DNA from: Thermococcus pacificus
GTDB taxonomy: Archaea; Methanobacteriota_B; Thermococci; Thermococcales; Thermococcaceae
Length of the DNA stretch: 64,000 nt
Assembly: GCF_002214485.1 (NCBI RefSeq)
Contig: NZ_CP015102.1
Location: 1,116,001 to 1,180,000, forward strand
Reading direction: 5' to 3'
Below the pieces are notes generated by a model. The model saw only the letters and a program-made list of their open reading frames with translations. It made no database searches and was not told the origin of the DNA. Below are positions 47,331 to 56,419 of this stretch, one piece after another (positions within the stretch are counted from its first letter, which is position 1; every line of letters begins with the position of its first letter). Both the position numbers and the translations under genes were made by a program.

Positions 47331-48965
47331 ATGATAAAAGAATTTGAGGCTCGGTTTGGCCCAATCCTTGAAAAGAAAACCCTTGGCGAGAAAAAAGTGC
47401 TGTACACGATAATGGCAAGGCCAGAAGACTTTCCGGATATGGTCAGGTTCCTTCTCGCTGGGGAGAATGTAAGGCTCTTTACCATGGTTGGGACTGACGA
47501 GAGGACGGTCGAAGATGCGTTCAGCATAACGTACTGGTTCGCGGACACATCCAAGGGGGAAATTCTGGGTTTGAGGCTATACGTCCCGGAGGACAGGCCG
47601 GTGTTCCCGAGCGTGGCCCAGTTCCACAAGGGTGCACTCTGGTTCGAGAGGGAAGTTCAGGACCTCCTCGGCGTTGAGGCGGAGGGCCTGCCTGACCGGA
47701 GAAGGTTAGTACTGCCCGACGACTGGCCGGAGGGGGTCTATCCCCTCAGGGAGGACTTCAAGTACTCGGAAAGTCCGCCGGGCGAGAAGAAGTATCCTTA
47801 CGTCCGGCCTCCAGAGGGCTCGAGTGTCCACGCTATAGGGCCTTACCACATCGCCCTTGATGAGCCCGCACACTTCAGGCTCTTTGTCAAAGGGGAGGAA
47901 ATCGTAGGCGTCGATTACAGAGGCTTCTACTCCCACAGGGGGATTGAAAAGCTCGCGAGGGGCAGGCTGAACTACAACCAGATATGTTTCATCGCCGAGA
48001 GAATCTGCGGAATATGTGGCTTCTCCCATTCAACGGTCTATGCTCAAGCGATAGAGGAGGCCGCAGGAATAGAAGTCCCTGAGAGGGCGGAGTACATCAG
48101 AACGCTGCTTCTCGAACTCGAACGGCTTCACTCCCACCTCCTCTGGATCGGTGTCGCAGCACACCTCGTCGGCTTTGACACGGCCTTCATGGATGTATGG
48201 CGTATAAGGGAAAGGGTCATGTGGCTGGCCGAGAGGTTAACCGGGAACAGAAAGACCTACGGGCTCGTTGTCGTTGGAGGCGTAAGGAGAGACCTCCTTG
48301 ACTACAGGAGAGAGCTCGTAGAGCGGGAACTCGCTGTGCTGAAGAAGGAATTCGACAATGTTGTGGAGTTCCTATTGTCCTCCAGGGGGTTCATCAAAAG
48401 ATGCGAAGGGGTTGGAGTGCTGCCAAAAGAAAAGGCAAGGGCCTGGGACGTGTGCGGACCGGTTGCAAGGGCTTCCGGCGTGGACTACGACGTCAGGAGG
48501 GACTTTCCCTACGCGGCATACGGAGATTTGAGCTTTGAAGTTCCCCTCGAGAAGGAAGGGGACGTTCTGGCGAGGGCCAAGGTTAGGATAGAGGAGGTAA
48601 AACAGAGTATTTCACTAATCGAGCAGGTTCTCGACGCGATGCCCGGTGGGAGCATCTTAGCGGACTTCGGAGACATCCCGGAGGGGGCAGAAGGAATCTC
48701 CGCCGTGGAGGCCCCCAGAGGTGAGAACGTGCACTACGTCCTGACAGGAGACAGGAACACCCTCTACCGCTGGCGTGTGAAGGCCGCCACATACAACAAC
48801 CTGCAGGCCGTGCCGGACATGCTCGTCGGGTATACTATAGCGGACGCACCTTTGATTATAGCCAGTATCGACCCGTGCTACTCCTGCACCGAGAGGGTTC
48901 AGGTGGTCGATATCGAGAGCGGAAAGTCAAGGGTGGTGAGACTGGGGGTGGGAATTTGCCTGTGA
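47331..48965 (+). CDS. Group 4 NiFe-hydrogenase large subunit (NuoC-NuoD fusion, HycE/HyfG-like)
   Basis: 544 residues. Residues ~1-150 are the NuoC-like domain (FHKGALWFEREVQDLLGVEAEG); the rest is NuoD-like. All four Ni-ligating cysteines are present: Cys226 and Cys229 (RICGIC) and Cys516 and Cys519 (DPCYSC), so it is a true hydrogenase, not an Mbx/Nuo relative. As in E. coli HycE, Arg522 replaces the usual His (DPCYSCTER), followed by a C-terminal extension of 22 residues. ATG 47331 has GGGGTGGT upstream. Confidence 0.94.
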   Translation: MIKEFEARFGPILEKKTLGEKKVLYTIMARPEDFPDMVRFLLAGENVRLFTMVGTDERTVEDAFSITYWFADTSKGEILGLRLYVPEDRPVFPSVAQFHKGALWFEREVQDLLGVEAEGLPDRRRLVLPDDWPEGVYPLREDFKYSESPPGEKKYPYVRPPEGSSVHAIGPYHIALDEPAHFRLFVKGEEIVGVDYRGFYSHRGIEKLARGRLNYNQICFIAERICGICGFSHSTVYAQAIEEAAGIEVPERAEYIRTLLLELERLHSHLLWIGVAAHLVGFDTAFMDVWRIRERVMWLAERLTGNRKTYGLVVVGGVRRDLLDYRRELVERELAVLKKEFDNVVEFLLSSRGFIKRCEGVGVLPKEKARAWDVCGPVARASGVDYDVRRDFPYAAYGDLSFEVPLEKEGDVLARAKVRIEEVKQSISLIEQVLDAMPGGSILADFGDIPEGAEGISAVEAPRGENVHYVLTGDRNTLYRWRVKAATYNNLQAVPDMLVGYTIADAPLIIASIDPCYSCTERVQVVDIESGKSRVVRLGVGICL

Positions 48966-49447
48966 CCAAGATGTACCCATTCGAGCCTGCCGAGGCTCCC
49001 CCAGAGTACAGGGGTATTCCCCGCATTGACCCAGTGCTCTGCATAGGCTGCGGCGCCTGCGCCAACGCCTGCCCGCCGAACGCGATACTGAGGATAGACG
49101 ACCCGGAAAGCGGGATGAGGAGGATAGTTCTCGACGTGGGCAGGTGCATAAGGTGCGCCCGCTGCGAGGAAGTCTGCCCGACGGGTGCGGCCAGACTAAC
49201 CGCGGAGTTTGAGGCCGCCACAGATGACAGGCGTGATCACGTGGAGGTCGTTGAGCTGAAGCTCGCCAGGTGCAGGAACTGCGGGAGGTATACCCACTAC
49301 ACTGAAAGACAGGTGGCGAAGGTTCTGTCTCTGATTCCCAGGGGAATCCTCGACTTTGACAGGGTGAGGGAAAAACTCCCCCTCTGTTCAGAGTGCAAGC
49401 TGAAACTAACGGTACTCAACGCCACCAAGTTCGGGGAGGGTGAGTAG
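48956..49447 (+). CDS. 2x4Fe-4S ferredoxin-type subunit (NuoI/HyfH-like)
   Basis: 163 residues. CIGCGACANACP and CIRCARCEEVCP form two 4Fe-4S clusters; a further C-terminal group CRNCGR...CSECK may bind metal. Start uncertain: TTG 48956 is five bases from GGGGGTG; GTG 48962 and ATG 48971 are alternatives. It relays electrons to the NuoB-like small subunit. Confidence 0.88.
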   Translation: MPVTKMYPFEPAEAPPEYRGIPRIDPVLCIGCGACANACPPNAILRIDDPESGMRRIVLDVGRCIRCARCEEVCPTGAARLTAEFEAATDDRRDHVEVVELKLARCRNCGRYTHYTERQVAKVLSLIPRGILDFDRVREKLPLCSECKLKLTVLNATKFGEGE

Positions 49448-49449
49448 TG

Positions 49450-50211
49450 ATGAAATCCCTCTGGGTCTTTCACGTGAATACCGGGGCCTGCAACGGCTGC
49501 GATATAGAGATACTGGACGTTCTCACTCCCTACTATGATGTGGAAAGACTTGGGGTAAAGCTCGTCCCAACGCCGAGGCATGCTCACGCTCTCCTCGTCA
49601 CAGGGCCCTTAACGAGGCAGGCGTACCACGCGGCCAGGATGGCCTATGAAGCCATGCCGCCAAAGCCGAGGCTCGTCATAGCCGTGGGAACCTGTGCCTG
49701 TTCCGGCGGAATATTCCACGACAGCTACGCCCTGAGGCGCGAGCACAGAGAGTCCTTTGAGTACCCTCTGAGGGGTGGAGCCTCGGAGTTCCTGCCGGTG
49801 CACCTTTACATCCCCGGATGCCCCCCGAGGCCGGAAGAAATCCTCTACGGCATTGCACTCCTCAAAAACATCGTGGAGAAAAAAGTTCGGGGAAGCTGGT
49901 TTAGTGAGAGTGCCTTCGTTCTTCCGAGGGAGAGCTTCAACGCGTGGGTGGAGGTTCTTCTCCGGGCCAGGATAAGGAAGGAGCTGGGCTATTTTGACGG
50001 TTACCCGCTGCTCAGACGCTTTATGGAACTCGTTGAAAGCTCAGAGAGCAAAGAAGAGCTGGAAAAGCTTGTTCAGAAGGCCATAAGTGAAGAGAGTGAT
50101 TCCAGACTTAGATACGGCCTTGAGAAGCTTTATTCCTACTACCTTGAGGTGGTGAGAACCTATGAGAGCATACTTGCTGCGAAGAGGGCGCTCGTTAGGC
50201 TTCCAAAATGA
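49450..50211 (+). CDS. Group 4 hydrogenase small subunit (NuoB/HycG/HyfI-like)
   Basis: 253 residues. Proximal 4Fe-4S cysteines: GACNGCDIE, GTCACSGG and PGCPPRPEEIL. The ~100-residue C-terminal helical extension after PRPEEILYGIALLKN is typical of HycG/HyfI-type partners. ATG 49450 with GGGTGAG upstream is preferred to the GTG before it. Confidence 0.93.
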   Translation: MKSLWVFHVNTGACNGCDIEILDVLTPYYDVERLGVKLVPTPRHAHALLVTGPLTRQAYHAARMAYEAMPPKPRLVIAVGTCACSGGIFHDSYALRREHRESFEYPLRGGASEFLPVHLYIPGCPPRPEEILYGIALLKNIVEKKVRGSWFSESAFVLPRESFNAWVEVLLRARIRKELGYFDGYPLLRRFMELVESSESKEELEKLVQKAISEESDSRLRYGLEKLYSYYLEVVRTYESILAAKRALVRLPK

Positions 50212-50416
50212 AGTTTCCAGGGTGCTGGACCACTTCGAGTCCAGCGCACTGGTCGAGGAGGTAATCTGCGAGATAAGCCCCGAAACCGCGAGTCTGCTGG
50301 AGAAAGGGGTCTTTGACATCGTAGCGTTTCCCAGGGAGGACAGGGAGGTAGTAAAAAAACACCTGGAGACCATCAAGAAAGGAGAAATCACGGTGGGGTG
50401 GGTTCCCGATGTTTGA
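50162..50416 (+). CDS. Small conserved-looking protein between hydrogenase and Mrp modules
   Basis: 84 residues, unknown. Soluble, acidic alpha/beta composition (SLGFQNEVSRVLDHFESSAL; GVFDIVAFPREDREVVKKHL; ending WVPDV). It overlaps the NuoB-like gene by 50 bases and the MnhF gene by eight, with GAGGTGGTGAG before ATG 50162. The tight overlap at both ends implies co-translation with the complex, perhaps as an assembly or coupling factor. Confidence 0.6.
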   Translation: MRAYLLRRGRSLGFQNEVSRVLDHFESSALVEEVICEISPETASLLEKGVFDIVAFPREDREVVKKHLETIKKGEITVGWVPDV

Positions 50417-50678
50417 GAATACAATCCTCCTCCTGATGGTGCTCTACGGGGTCGCTGGGGTAATCTATTTCATAAGGGTGCTACTGGGCCCCACGGTTCT
50501 CGATTCAATACTCGCAGGGGACTGTGTAAGCCTTGACGTCGCACTGATTGCACTCCTCATAGCGGTGTACTACGAAAACAACCTGCTCGCGGGGGGAGCC
50601 TTCTTCCTCGTTCTCTGGGCGTTCGTGCTTGACATCTTCGCGTCGAAGTACCTCGTTAAAGGGGAGGTGGGGGTATGA
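50409..50678 (+). CDS. Mrp-type Na+/H+ antiporter subunit F
   Basis: 89 residues with three helices and the MrpF loop GPTVLDSILAGDCVSLD. Start of the Mrp module that couples the hydrogenase to sodium transport. Confidence 0.9.
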   Translation: MFENTILLLMVLYGVAGVIYFIRVLLGPTVLDSILAGDCVSLDVALIALLIAVYYENNLLAGGAFFLVLWAFVLDIFASKYLVKGEVGV

Positions 50679-51007
50679 TACTCTCACTCATCGGGACTCT
50701 ACTGCTCATCGTGGGGGCGGTCTGCGACATATTCGGGGCCATCGGGATGCATCGCTTTGGAAACTTCTACCTGAGGCTCCACGCCGCAACCGTTGGCACG
50801 GTAGGGGGGAAGTTCTACCCCCTCATAGGGGTGGGTCTGATAGCTCTCGACAGAGGACTGCTCCCCATAGCAGGGGTGGCTTTCCTGAGTGCATTCACCC
50901 TGTTGATAACAACATCCGTTGGGAGCCACGCACTTGCATACGCCGCCGAGAGGGCTGGGGTTGTGAAGATTGAGCACGACGAGCTCGGGGGGGATGAGGA
51001 TGATTGA
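50675..51007 (+). CDS. Mrp-type Na+/H+ antiporter subunit G
   Basis: 110 residues with three helices and the MrpG pattern GAIGMHRFGNFYLRLHAATVG, and TTSVGSHALAYAA. Overlaps MrpF by four bases. Confidence 0.92.
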   Translation: MILSLIGTLLLIVGAVCDIFGAIGMHRFGNFYLRLHAATVGTVGGKFYPLIGVGLIALDRGLLPIAGVAFLSAFTLLITTSVGSHALAYAAERAGVVKIEHDELGGDEDD

Positions 51008-51242
51008 GCTAACGGCCCTTGCCCTGCTCGGCTGCCTTGGACTCGCATACCTCGTGGTCACTGAAAGGGATCTGCTGAAAGCAGTCCTGTACACGGGGAT
51101 CTTTGGTGGTCTCGTAATCATCGCAACGTACACCCTCATGGCACCCGACATAATACTCGCCTACGTTGCAGTTTCCGTCGCTCTATCCACAGGCCTAATG
51201 GTGTTCCTAGTCAGTAAAACAACCCGGGAAGAGGTGGTGTGA
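51000..51242 (+). CDS. MbhD-like / DUF4040 hydrogenase-antiporter subunit
   Basis: 80 residues with three helices: LAYLVVTERDLLKAV, FGGLVIIATYTLMAPDIILAYVAV. Equivalent to MbhD or the C-terminal MrpA portion. ATG 51000, inside the MrpG end, has GGGGGATGAGG upstream. Confidence 0.82.
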   Translation: MIELTALALLGCLGLAYLVVTERDLLKAVLYTGIFGGLVIIATYTLMAPDIILAYVAVSVALSTGLMVFLVSKTTREEVV

Positions 51243-51959
51243 TTGAGGATCGCTGGAATTCTTGTGATCATGCTGATTACACTCTCCGCCGCATACCTGC
51301 TGCAGTCCCACGTCGAGGACATCGTTGGCGTCGGAACACTCGGTGAGTTCTACCTTGAGAACAGCTACCTCGGCGAACGTTCTGCTGGCTCACCTGAGGT
51401 CGTTACGTCGATCCTCTGGGACTACCGCGGCATTGACACGTACTTCGAGACGGCAGTGCTCTTTCTCGCCATAATAAGTGCGGTCTCCGTGTTCCGGAGC
51501 TTTAAAGGGCGGGAATTCCGGGGAGACGGGTTCACAGAGATAGTCAAGATGGGAGTCAAGCTCGTGGCTTTTACCACCTTCGTGGCGTCTGCTTCGGTGG
51601 CGTTCCACGGACACATCACTCCCGGCGGCGGCTTCCAGGGGGGCTCCATGCTGGCGGTAAGTGCCCTGCTCATAATAGCCGGCTTCTCCAAGAAGGCCCT
51701 TGAGAGGAACGGAATAACAAAGACGCGGGCACTCGGGATAAGAACCTTGGGACTCTTGATCATAGTGTGCGTCGCGGTGTACCCCCTACTTAGGGGATTC
51801 CACTTTATGCAGAACCTGCCAGTGTATCCAGCCAAGGTGGGAGAACTCCTCGTTAGCGGGAGCCTGCTTCCCTATAATCTGGCCGAGTTCCTGGCAGTAG
51901 GGGCAGGATTTACGATAATCTTTCTCCTCCTTGCAAATCCGGAGGAGGGATGGCAATGA
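51243..51959 (+). CDS. MbhE-MrpB fusion subunit
   Basis: 238 residues, TTG start with GGTGTG upstream. Residues ~1-85 match MbhE/MrpA C-terminal segments (ILWDYRGIDTYFETAVLFLAIISAV); residues ~95-238 are MrpB with the hallmark HGHITPGGGFQGG. In Mbh-type clusters these are usually two genes, so this is a fused form. Confidence 0.87.
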   Translation: MRIAGILVIMLITLSAAYLLQSHVEDIVGVGTLGEFYLENSYLGERSAGSPEVVTSILWDYRGIDTYFETAVLFLAIISAVSVFRSFKGREFRGDGFTEIVKMGVKLVAFTTFVASASVAFHGHITPGGGFQGGSMLAVSALLIIAGFSKKALERNGITKTRALGIRTLGLLIIVCVAVYPLLRGFHFMQNLPVYPAKVGELLVSGSLLPYNLAEFLAVGAGFTIIFLLLANPEEGWQ

Positions 51960-52333
51960 GCTTCGCAACATCTCTTGTGATAACGGCGGCAGTTGCTACC
52001 ATGCTAATAGCGCTCTACGGAGTGGCAGTTAGGCCGAACCTCGTCAAGAAGGTGCTCTGCCTTTCCCTGTTTTCAGATATGGTGAACGTCCTTGTCATAT
52101 TCCTTGGCTACAGGGACGTCGAAAACCCCCTTCCTCCGGTTTTAACCGAGTACTCGAGCGAAGGTGTGACAAAGCTCGTGGAGAGAAGCGTTGATCCGCT
52201 TCCTCAGGCACTGACGATAACCGCGATAGTCATCGGCCTCGCCGTTACAGTCCTCATGGCCTATGGTGTGATACACATTCAGAGGAAATATGGGACGGTT
52301 GATGTCCGGAAGCTTGCGGGGTGGGATGAATGA
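51950..52333 (+). CDS. Mrp-type Na+/H+ antiporter subunit C (NuoK-like)
   Basis: 127 residues with three helices: LIALYGVAVRPNLVKKVLCLSLF, DPLPQALTITAIVIGLAVT (the conserved DPLPQALxLTAIVI of MrpC). GGAGGAGGG precedes ATG 51950. Confidence 0.92.
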   Translation: MAMSFATSLVITAAVATMLIALYGVAVRPNLVKKVLCLSLFSDMVNVLVIFLGYRDVENPLPPVLTEYSSEGVTKLVERSVDPLPQALTITAIVIGLAVTVLMAYGVIHIQRKYGTVDVRKLAGWDE

Positions 52334-52824
52334 GGTCTGTCCCCGTGATGATTTTGGCGTTCATAATTTACATCATCGTAACAGGTTCGATAACAGCTTA
52401 CGACGTAATCACCGGTGCAGTAACTGCCCTTGCGGCGGGACTGCTCTTCGGAAGGCATCTCGTTAGCAACCCGCGCAAGGCCCTCAACCCAGTTAGATGG
52501 GGGCGCTTTGCACTCTACTTTCTCAAGTACATCACGGTAATCGAGGCGAAAGCTCATGCCGACGTAATCAGGAGGATAATTAGCGGGGACGTCAGGCCGG
52601 GTATCGTTAAAGTGCCGCTCGACCTGAGGGACGAATACGCCCGTTTCCTTGTTGCCGCTTCAATTACCAACACCCCCGGAACCGTAACGGTTCACATGGA
52701 TGACCGCTATGCCTACGTGAACTGGATAAACGTCTCCACATCCGATCCCGAAAAACGCAGGAAGGAGATCCTTGAAGAGTTCGAGGAAAACGCGAAGAAA
52801 ATTTTCGAGGGGGGAGGAGCATGA
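52330..52824 (+). CDS. Mrp-type Na+/H+ antiporter subunit E
   Basis: 164 residues with an N-terminal membrane pair and a soluble C-terminal domain with SITNTPGTVTVHM, the MrpE signature. Overlaps its neighbours by four bases on both sides. Confidence 0.9.
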   Translation: MRSVPVMILAFIIYIIVTGSITAYDVITGAVTALAAGLLFGRHLVSNPRKALNPVRWGRFALYFLKYITVIEAKAHADVIRRIISGDVRPGIVKVPLDLRDEYARFLVAASITNTPGTVTVHMDDRYAYVNWINVSTSDPEKRRKEILEEFEENAKKIFEGGGA

Positions 52825-54353
52825 ATCTTCTAATACTGCCCGTCATTCCAATGGCCTTTGCCTTTGTACTCCCGTTGCTCTCCACTGTAATCAGGAACAG
52901 GCGCTTTATCTTTGGCTACGCCCTGTTTGTTACCGGAATAACGCTCTTGATGGGGGGTGAGCTCTTCAGGCAGGTCTATTCCTCCGAGCTCCCGCTGACC
53001 TATTCCTTCGGGGGCTGGAAGGCACCGGTGGGCATAATCTATGAAGTGGACAGATTTGGAGCCGTTATGGTGCTCGTAACGGCCGCACTTATGTTCCTCA
53101 CGGCTGTCTACTCGGTCCGCTACCTTGAGCGCGAGGACGGTGTGGAGTGGTTCTACACCCTTTACCTTGGCCTTGAGGCGGGACTCCTAGGCATATTCAT
53201 GACGGGCGACGCGTTCAATCTGTTCGTGATGCTCGAAGTGACGGCGATATCCTCCTACGGCCTCGTTATGTTCTACACGGAGGAAGGCTATCCTGCCTAT
53301 TCCGGCCTCAGGTACGCGATAATAAGCTCCATAGGGACGACCCTCTACTTCCTTGCCCTCGTGCTGATCTACCGTGGACTCGGCACGGTGAACTTTGCGG
53401 ACATCTCTGCGAAGTTGCACGGAATTGAATTCCCGATATCGACACCCTTAAACAGCATTGTGCCCATCCTCGCCATTTCAATGGCGCTGATAACGTGGGC
53501 CTTCACGATAAAGGCCGCAATAATGCCGAACCACTTCTGGCTTCCGGGGGCCCATTCCGCGGCCCCAAGTCCCGTCTCAGCGGTGCTGTCGGGTCTGGTT
53601 GTCAACGCAGGAAGCTATGGATTTATGAGATTCCTCAGCTTGATTTACGTCCCGGAAGTTTCCCGTATCGGCGATATCATCTGCACACTGCTGCTCATTC
53701 TCGGGGCAATCTCCGCCCTCCTATCCTCCATCGCGATGACCGTCCAGGACGATGTCAAGAGAATAGTCGCTTACTCAACAATACTCAACATGGGCTATCT
53801 GGCGATGGCAGTAGGAGTGAACAGCGAGGCCGGAACTGCCGGCGCAGTGTTTCACATGGTAAACCACGCGATAGCGAAAGCCCTCCTCTTCCTCGCCGTG
53901 GGTGTCTTCATCCACGCCGCAGGAAGCAGAAAACTGGATGAGCTAAAGGGGCTTGGAAAGAACATGCCCTTCACCACGGTGAGCCTGGCGATAGCCACGA
54001 TGAGCCTTGTAGGGTTGCCCCCTACAAACGTTTTCTTCAGCAAACTTTTGCTTTACAGGGCCTACATAGAGAAAAGCCCAGTCCTCGTTGCAGTACTTCT
54101 GTTATCGAGTCTATTTGCTCTGGTAAGCTATATGAGGGTGCTTTACTGGCTATGGGTTAAAAAGCCAGATGAAAAGAGAGAGGCTCACGAACCACGTTCG
54201 ATGGTGGCAGTGCTTGTGATACTGGCCATTGCGTGTCTGGTCATTGGAGTACTCTCCCCAATTCTGGTAGACCGGGTTGTGAACCCTGCCGTGGCCCAGC
54301 TGAAGGACGTGGAGGGCTACATACGGGCTGCACTCACCACGGGGGTGAAGTAG
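52821..54353 (+). CDS. Mrp-type Na+/H+ antiporter subunit D (NuoM/N-like)
   Basis: 510 residues with about 14 helices. Family features: LFVMLEVTAISSYGLV (conserved Glu), TWAFTIKAAIMPNHFWLPGAHSAAPSP (conserved Lys, Pro), FHMVNHAIAKALLFL. It is the main proton/sodium-conducting subunit and has its best relatives in Mrp and Mbh. Confidence 0.93.
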   Translation: MNLLILPVIPMAFAFVLPLLSTVIRNRRFIFGYALFVTGITLLMGGELFRQVYSSELPLTYSFGGWKAPVGIIYEVDRFGAVMVLVTAALMFLTAVYSVRYLEREDGVEWFYTLYLGLEAGLLGIFMTGDAFNLFVMLEVTAISSYGLVMFYTEEGYPAYSGLRYAIISSIGTTLYFLALVLIYRGLGTVNFADISAKLHGIEFPISTPLNSIVPILAISMALITWAFTIKAAIMPNHFWLPGAHSAAPSPVSAVLSGLVVNAGSYGFMRFLSLIYVPEVSRIGDIICTLLLILGAISALLSSIAMTVQDDVKRIVAYSTILNMGYLAMAVGVNSEAGTAGAVFHMVNHAIAKALLFLAVGVFIHAAGSRKLDELKGLGKNMPFTTVSLAIATMSLVGLPPTNVFFSKLLLYRAYIEKSPVLVAVLLLSSLFALVSYMRVLYWLWVKKPDEKREAHEPRSMVAVLVILAIACLVIGVLSPILVDRVVNPAVAQLKDVEGYIRAALTTGVK

Positions 54354-54677
54354 ATGATTGAAGAGTTCAGAAAACACTACGGCGAAAACCTGCTCGGGAT
54401 TGCACTCCTGGGCGAGACATGGCTTGTGGTCTTGAAGGAGGGGGACAAAGTGGAGTTGCTCGCCGATGCGGCCGAAACGTGGGAAGGGCTGGACGTGATT
54501 GCGGTGCCGGTGAGTTCCATCCACAACATCCATCCCGAGGTATTCGGCGACTTTCAAGTTCTTTACGACCCGGAGGGGATTGTTTCCAGGTCACTCGAGA
54601 GGATTATGGAACTGAGAGGCGCCTACCCAACGTTGTGGAACCTGAAGCTCATTGAGGTTACGGAGGTGAAAAGATGA
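54354..54677 (+). CDS. Small protein of unknown function in the hydrogenase operon
   Basis: 107 residues. The stretch LLGIALLGETWLVVLKEGDKVELLA resembles the strand pattern of nucleotidyltransferase-like small domains but lacks a clear catalytic GSx10DxD. ATG follows the MrpD stop directly, and the 3' end overlaps the flavoprotein gene by four bases, so it belongs to the complex or its assembly. Confidence 0.55.
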   Translation: MIEEFRKHYGENLLGIALLGETWLVVLKEGDKVELLADAAETWEGLDVIAVPVSSIHNIHPEVFGDFQVLYDPEGIVSRSLERIMELRGAYPTLWNLKLIEVTEVKR

Positions 54678-55732
54678 GTGGGATGCGGTTTGCATTTCTG
54701 TGTAAGTCCAGGCCAGAGCCCACCGGGAAGAAGGTGGCCATAGTGGGGGCCGGGCCTGCAGGATTGAGTGCCGCTGGCTACCTCGTCTGTCAGGGACACG
54801 AGGTGCACGTCTACGACAAGCTCCCCGAGCCGGGAGGGCTGATGCTCTTCGGAATTCCCGAGTTCAGGATTCCGATATACCGCGTTAGAGAGGGCTGTGG
54901 TGAGCTCAAGGACCTCTTCGAGGTCAAGTTTTTCCCCAGAACCAAGGTGGTCTGCGGAGAGTGTGAAAGTGAGGCAGGGGACGAATTCGTTGAGAGAACG
55001 GTGCACCTGGCGGAGCTTAAGGAGAATTATGACGCGGTGTTGATAGCCACCGGAGCATGGGAACCCTGGAAACCCGAAGTTGAAGGCTCTGAACTTCAGG
55101 GTGTGTATCCCGCGCTGGAATACCTGTTCAGGATAAAGAGCGCCAAGCTCGGACACATGAAGTGGACAGACATAATACACCCGGAGGGCAAGAAAATCCT
55201 AGTTGTCGGTGCGGGGCACACTGCTGTGGACGCGGCCCTTGAGAGCCTCCTCCTCGGGGCCGATGAGGTATACCTCAGCTACAGGAGAAGCATAAAGGAA
55301 GCCCCCGCCGGCCCGTATGAGATACACCAGCTCATCCAGAGGGGAGTCAAGTGGCTCGAAAAAACCATGCCCGTCAGGATCATAGGTGATGGAAAAGTAA
55401 AGGCCGTCGAGATGGTCAGGATGGAGCTCGGTGAGCCCGATGCGAGCGGGAGAAGAAGGCCAGTACCCGTCGAAGGCTCGGAGTTCACGCTGGAGGTTGA
55501 CTACGTTATATTTGCCGTAGGCCAGACTCCCACGCCGCCGGCCGGGGATGGCTTGGAGATAGCCAGGGACAAAAAGGGCAGAGTGGTCGTGGATGAGAGA
55601 CACATGACGAGCGTTGAGGGCATATTTGCCGCGGGAGACGTCGTCACGGGCCCGTCGAAGGTAGGGCTGGCTGTTAAAGATGGCCTCTACGCCGCGAGAA
55701 GCATGCACATGTGGATGATGGGGGGTGAGTGA
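54674..55732 (+). CDS. GltD-like FAD/NAD(P)H oxidoreductase
   Basis: 352 residues. Two dinucleotide folds: FAD motif VAIVGAGPAGLSAAGYL (about residues 22-38) with YDKLPEPGGLMLFGIPEFR, and NAD(P) motif ILVVGAGHTAVDAALE, then SVEGIFAAGDVVTGPS near the C-terminus. Homologous to the glutamate synthase small subunit/NfnL family. It lacks the N-terminal FeS domain, which the next gene could supply. It is likely the NAD(P)H port of the complex. Confidence 0.88.
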   Translation: MSGMRFAFLCKSRPEPTGKKVAIVGAGPAGLSAAGYLVCQGHEVHVYDKLPEPGGLMLFGIPEFRIPIYRVREGCGELKDLFEVKFFPRTKVVCGECESEAGDEFVERTVHLAELKENYDAVLIATGAWEPWKPEVEGSELQGVYPALEYLFRIKSAKLGHMKWTDIIHPEGKKILVVGAGHTAVDAALESLLLGADEVYLSYRRSIKEAPAGPYEIHQLIQRGVKWLEKTMPVRIIGDGKVKAVEMVRMELGEPDASGRRRPVPVEGSEFTLEVDYVIFAVGQTPTPPAGDGLEIARDKKGRVVVDERHMTSVEGIFAAGDVVTGPSKVGLAVKDGLYAARSMHMWMMGGE

Positions 55733-55733
55733 G

Positions 55734-56240
55734 TTGACAAAGAAGATACTCCACGTTGATTACAGCCTCTGCATTGGCTGTGAAACCTGCCAGGGGGTTT
55801 GTGATTTTATCCACGATGGAAAGCCCAACATAAGGATATACTACACCGTTTCGGGCCTTCCGGTGCCCATAAACTGCCGCCACTGTGAAAGGGCACCCTG
55901 CCTTGAGATATGCCCCGTTGGAGCGATATACAAGGATCACGAGGGGGCGGTGATAATAGATCCCGGGAAGTGCATAGGCTGCCTGATGTGCCTTGCCGTC
56001 TGCCCGTTTGGAGTTCCGAGCTTCGACGTCAGAATCCGTGTGGTGACAAAGTGCGACATGTGTGCCGAGAGAAGGGCAGAGGGCATGGAGCCAGCGTGCG
56101 GGGAAATGTGCCCGGCAGAGGCAATATTCTTCGGTGAATCCGAGGAAATTGAGGACAGGATAATGAGAAGAACTGCGGAGAAGATAGCGAGGGAAAGGAT
56201 ATCCTCCATGAATTTGGAGGGGGTGGGGAGAATGCTTTAA
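55734..56240 (+). CDS. Poly-4Fe-4S ferredoxin subunit
   Basis: 168 residues. Four 4Fe-4S sets: CIGCETCQGVC, CRHCERAPCLEICP, CIGCLMCLAVCP, CDMC...CGEMCP. Paralogue of 42758-43252. TTG 55734 with GGGGGTGAGTGAG upstream is preferred; GTG 55725 is possible. Probably pairs with the flavoprotein encoded just upstream. Last gene of the long operon. Confidence 0.87.
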   Translation: MTKKILHVDYSLCIGCETCQGVCDFIHDGKPNIRIYYTVSGLPVPINCRHCERAPCLEICPVGAIYKDHEGAVIIDPGKCIGCLMCLAVCPFGVPSFDVRIRVVTKCDMCAERRAEGMEPACGEMCPAEAIFFGESEEIEDRIMRRTAEKIARERISSMNLEGVGRML

Positions 56241-56419
56241 TGGCCCATTTTTTAATTTGTTAAATAACATGATTTACCAATTGTGTACCAAGAAAACAAA
56301 ACATCTTTCTGACAACCTTGTCGTAACATTTATAAGCATTTATTCTGTTATGCATTACTGATATTGCGATTGTGGGCCCACATGTTACACCTTAAGTTAC
56401 AAACTTATGGTTGTACATA

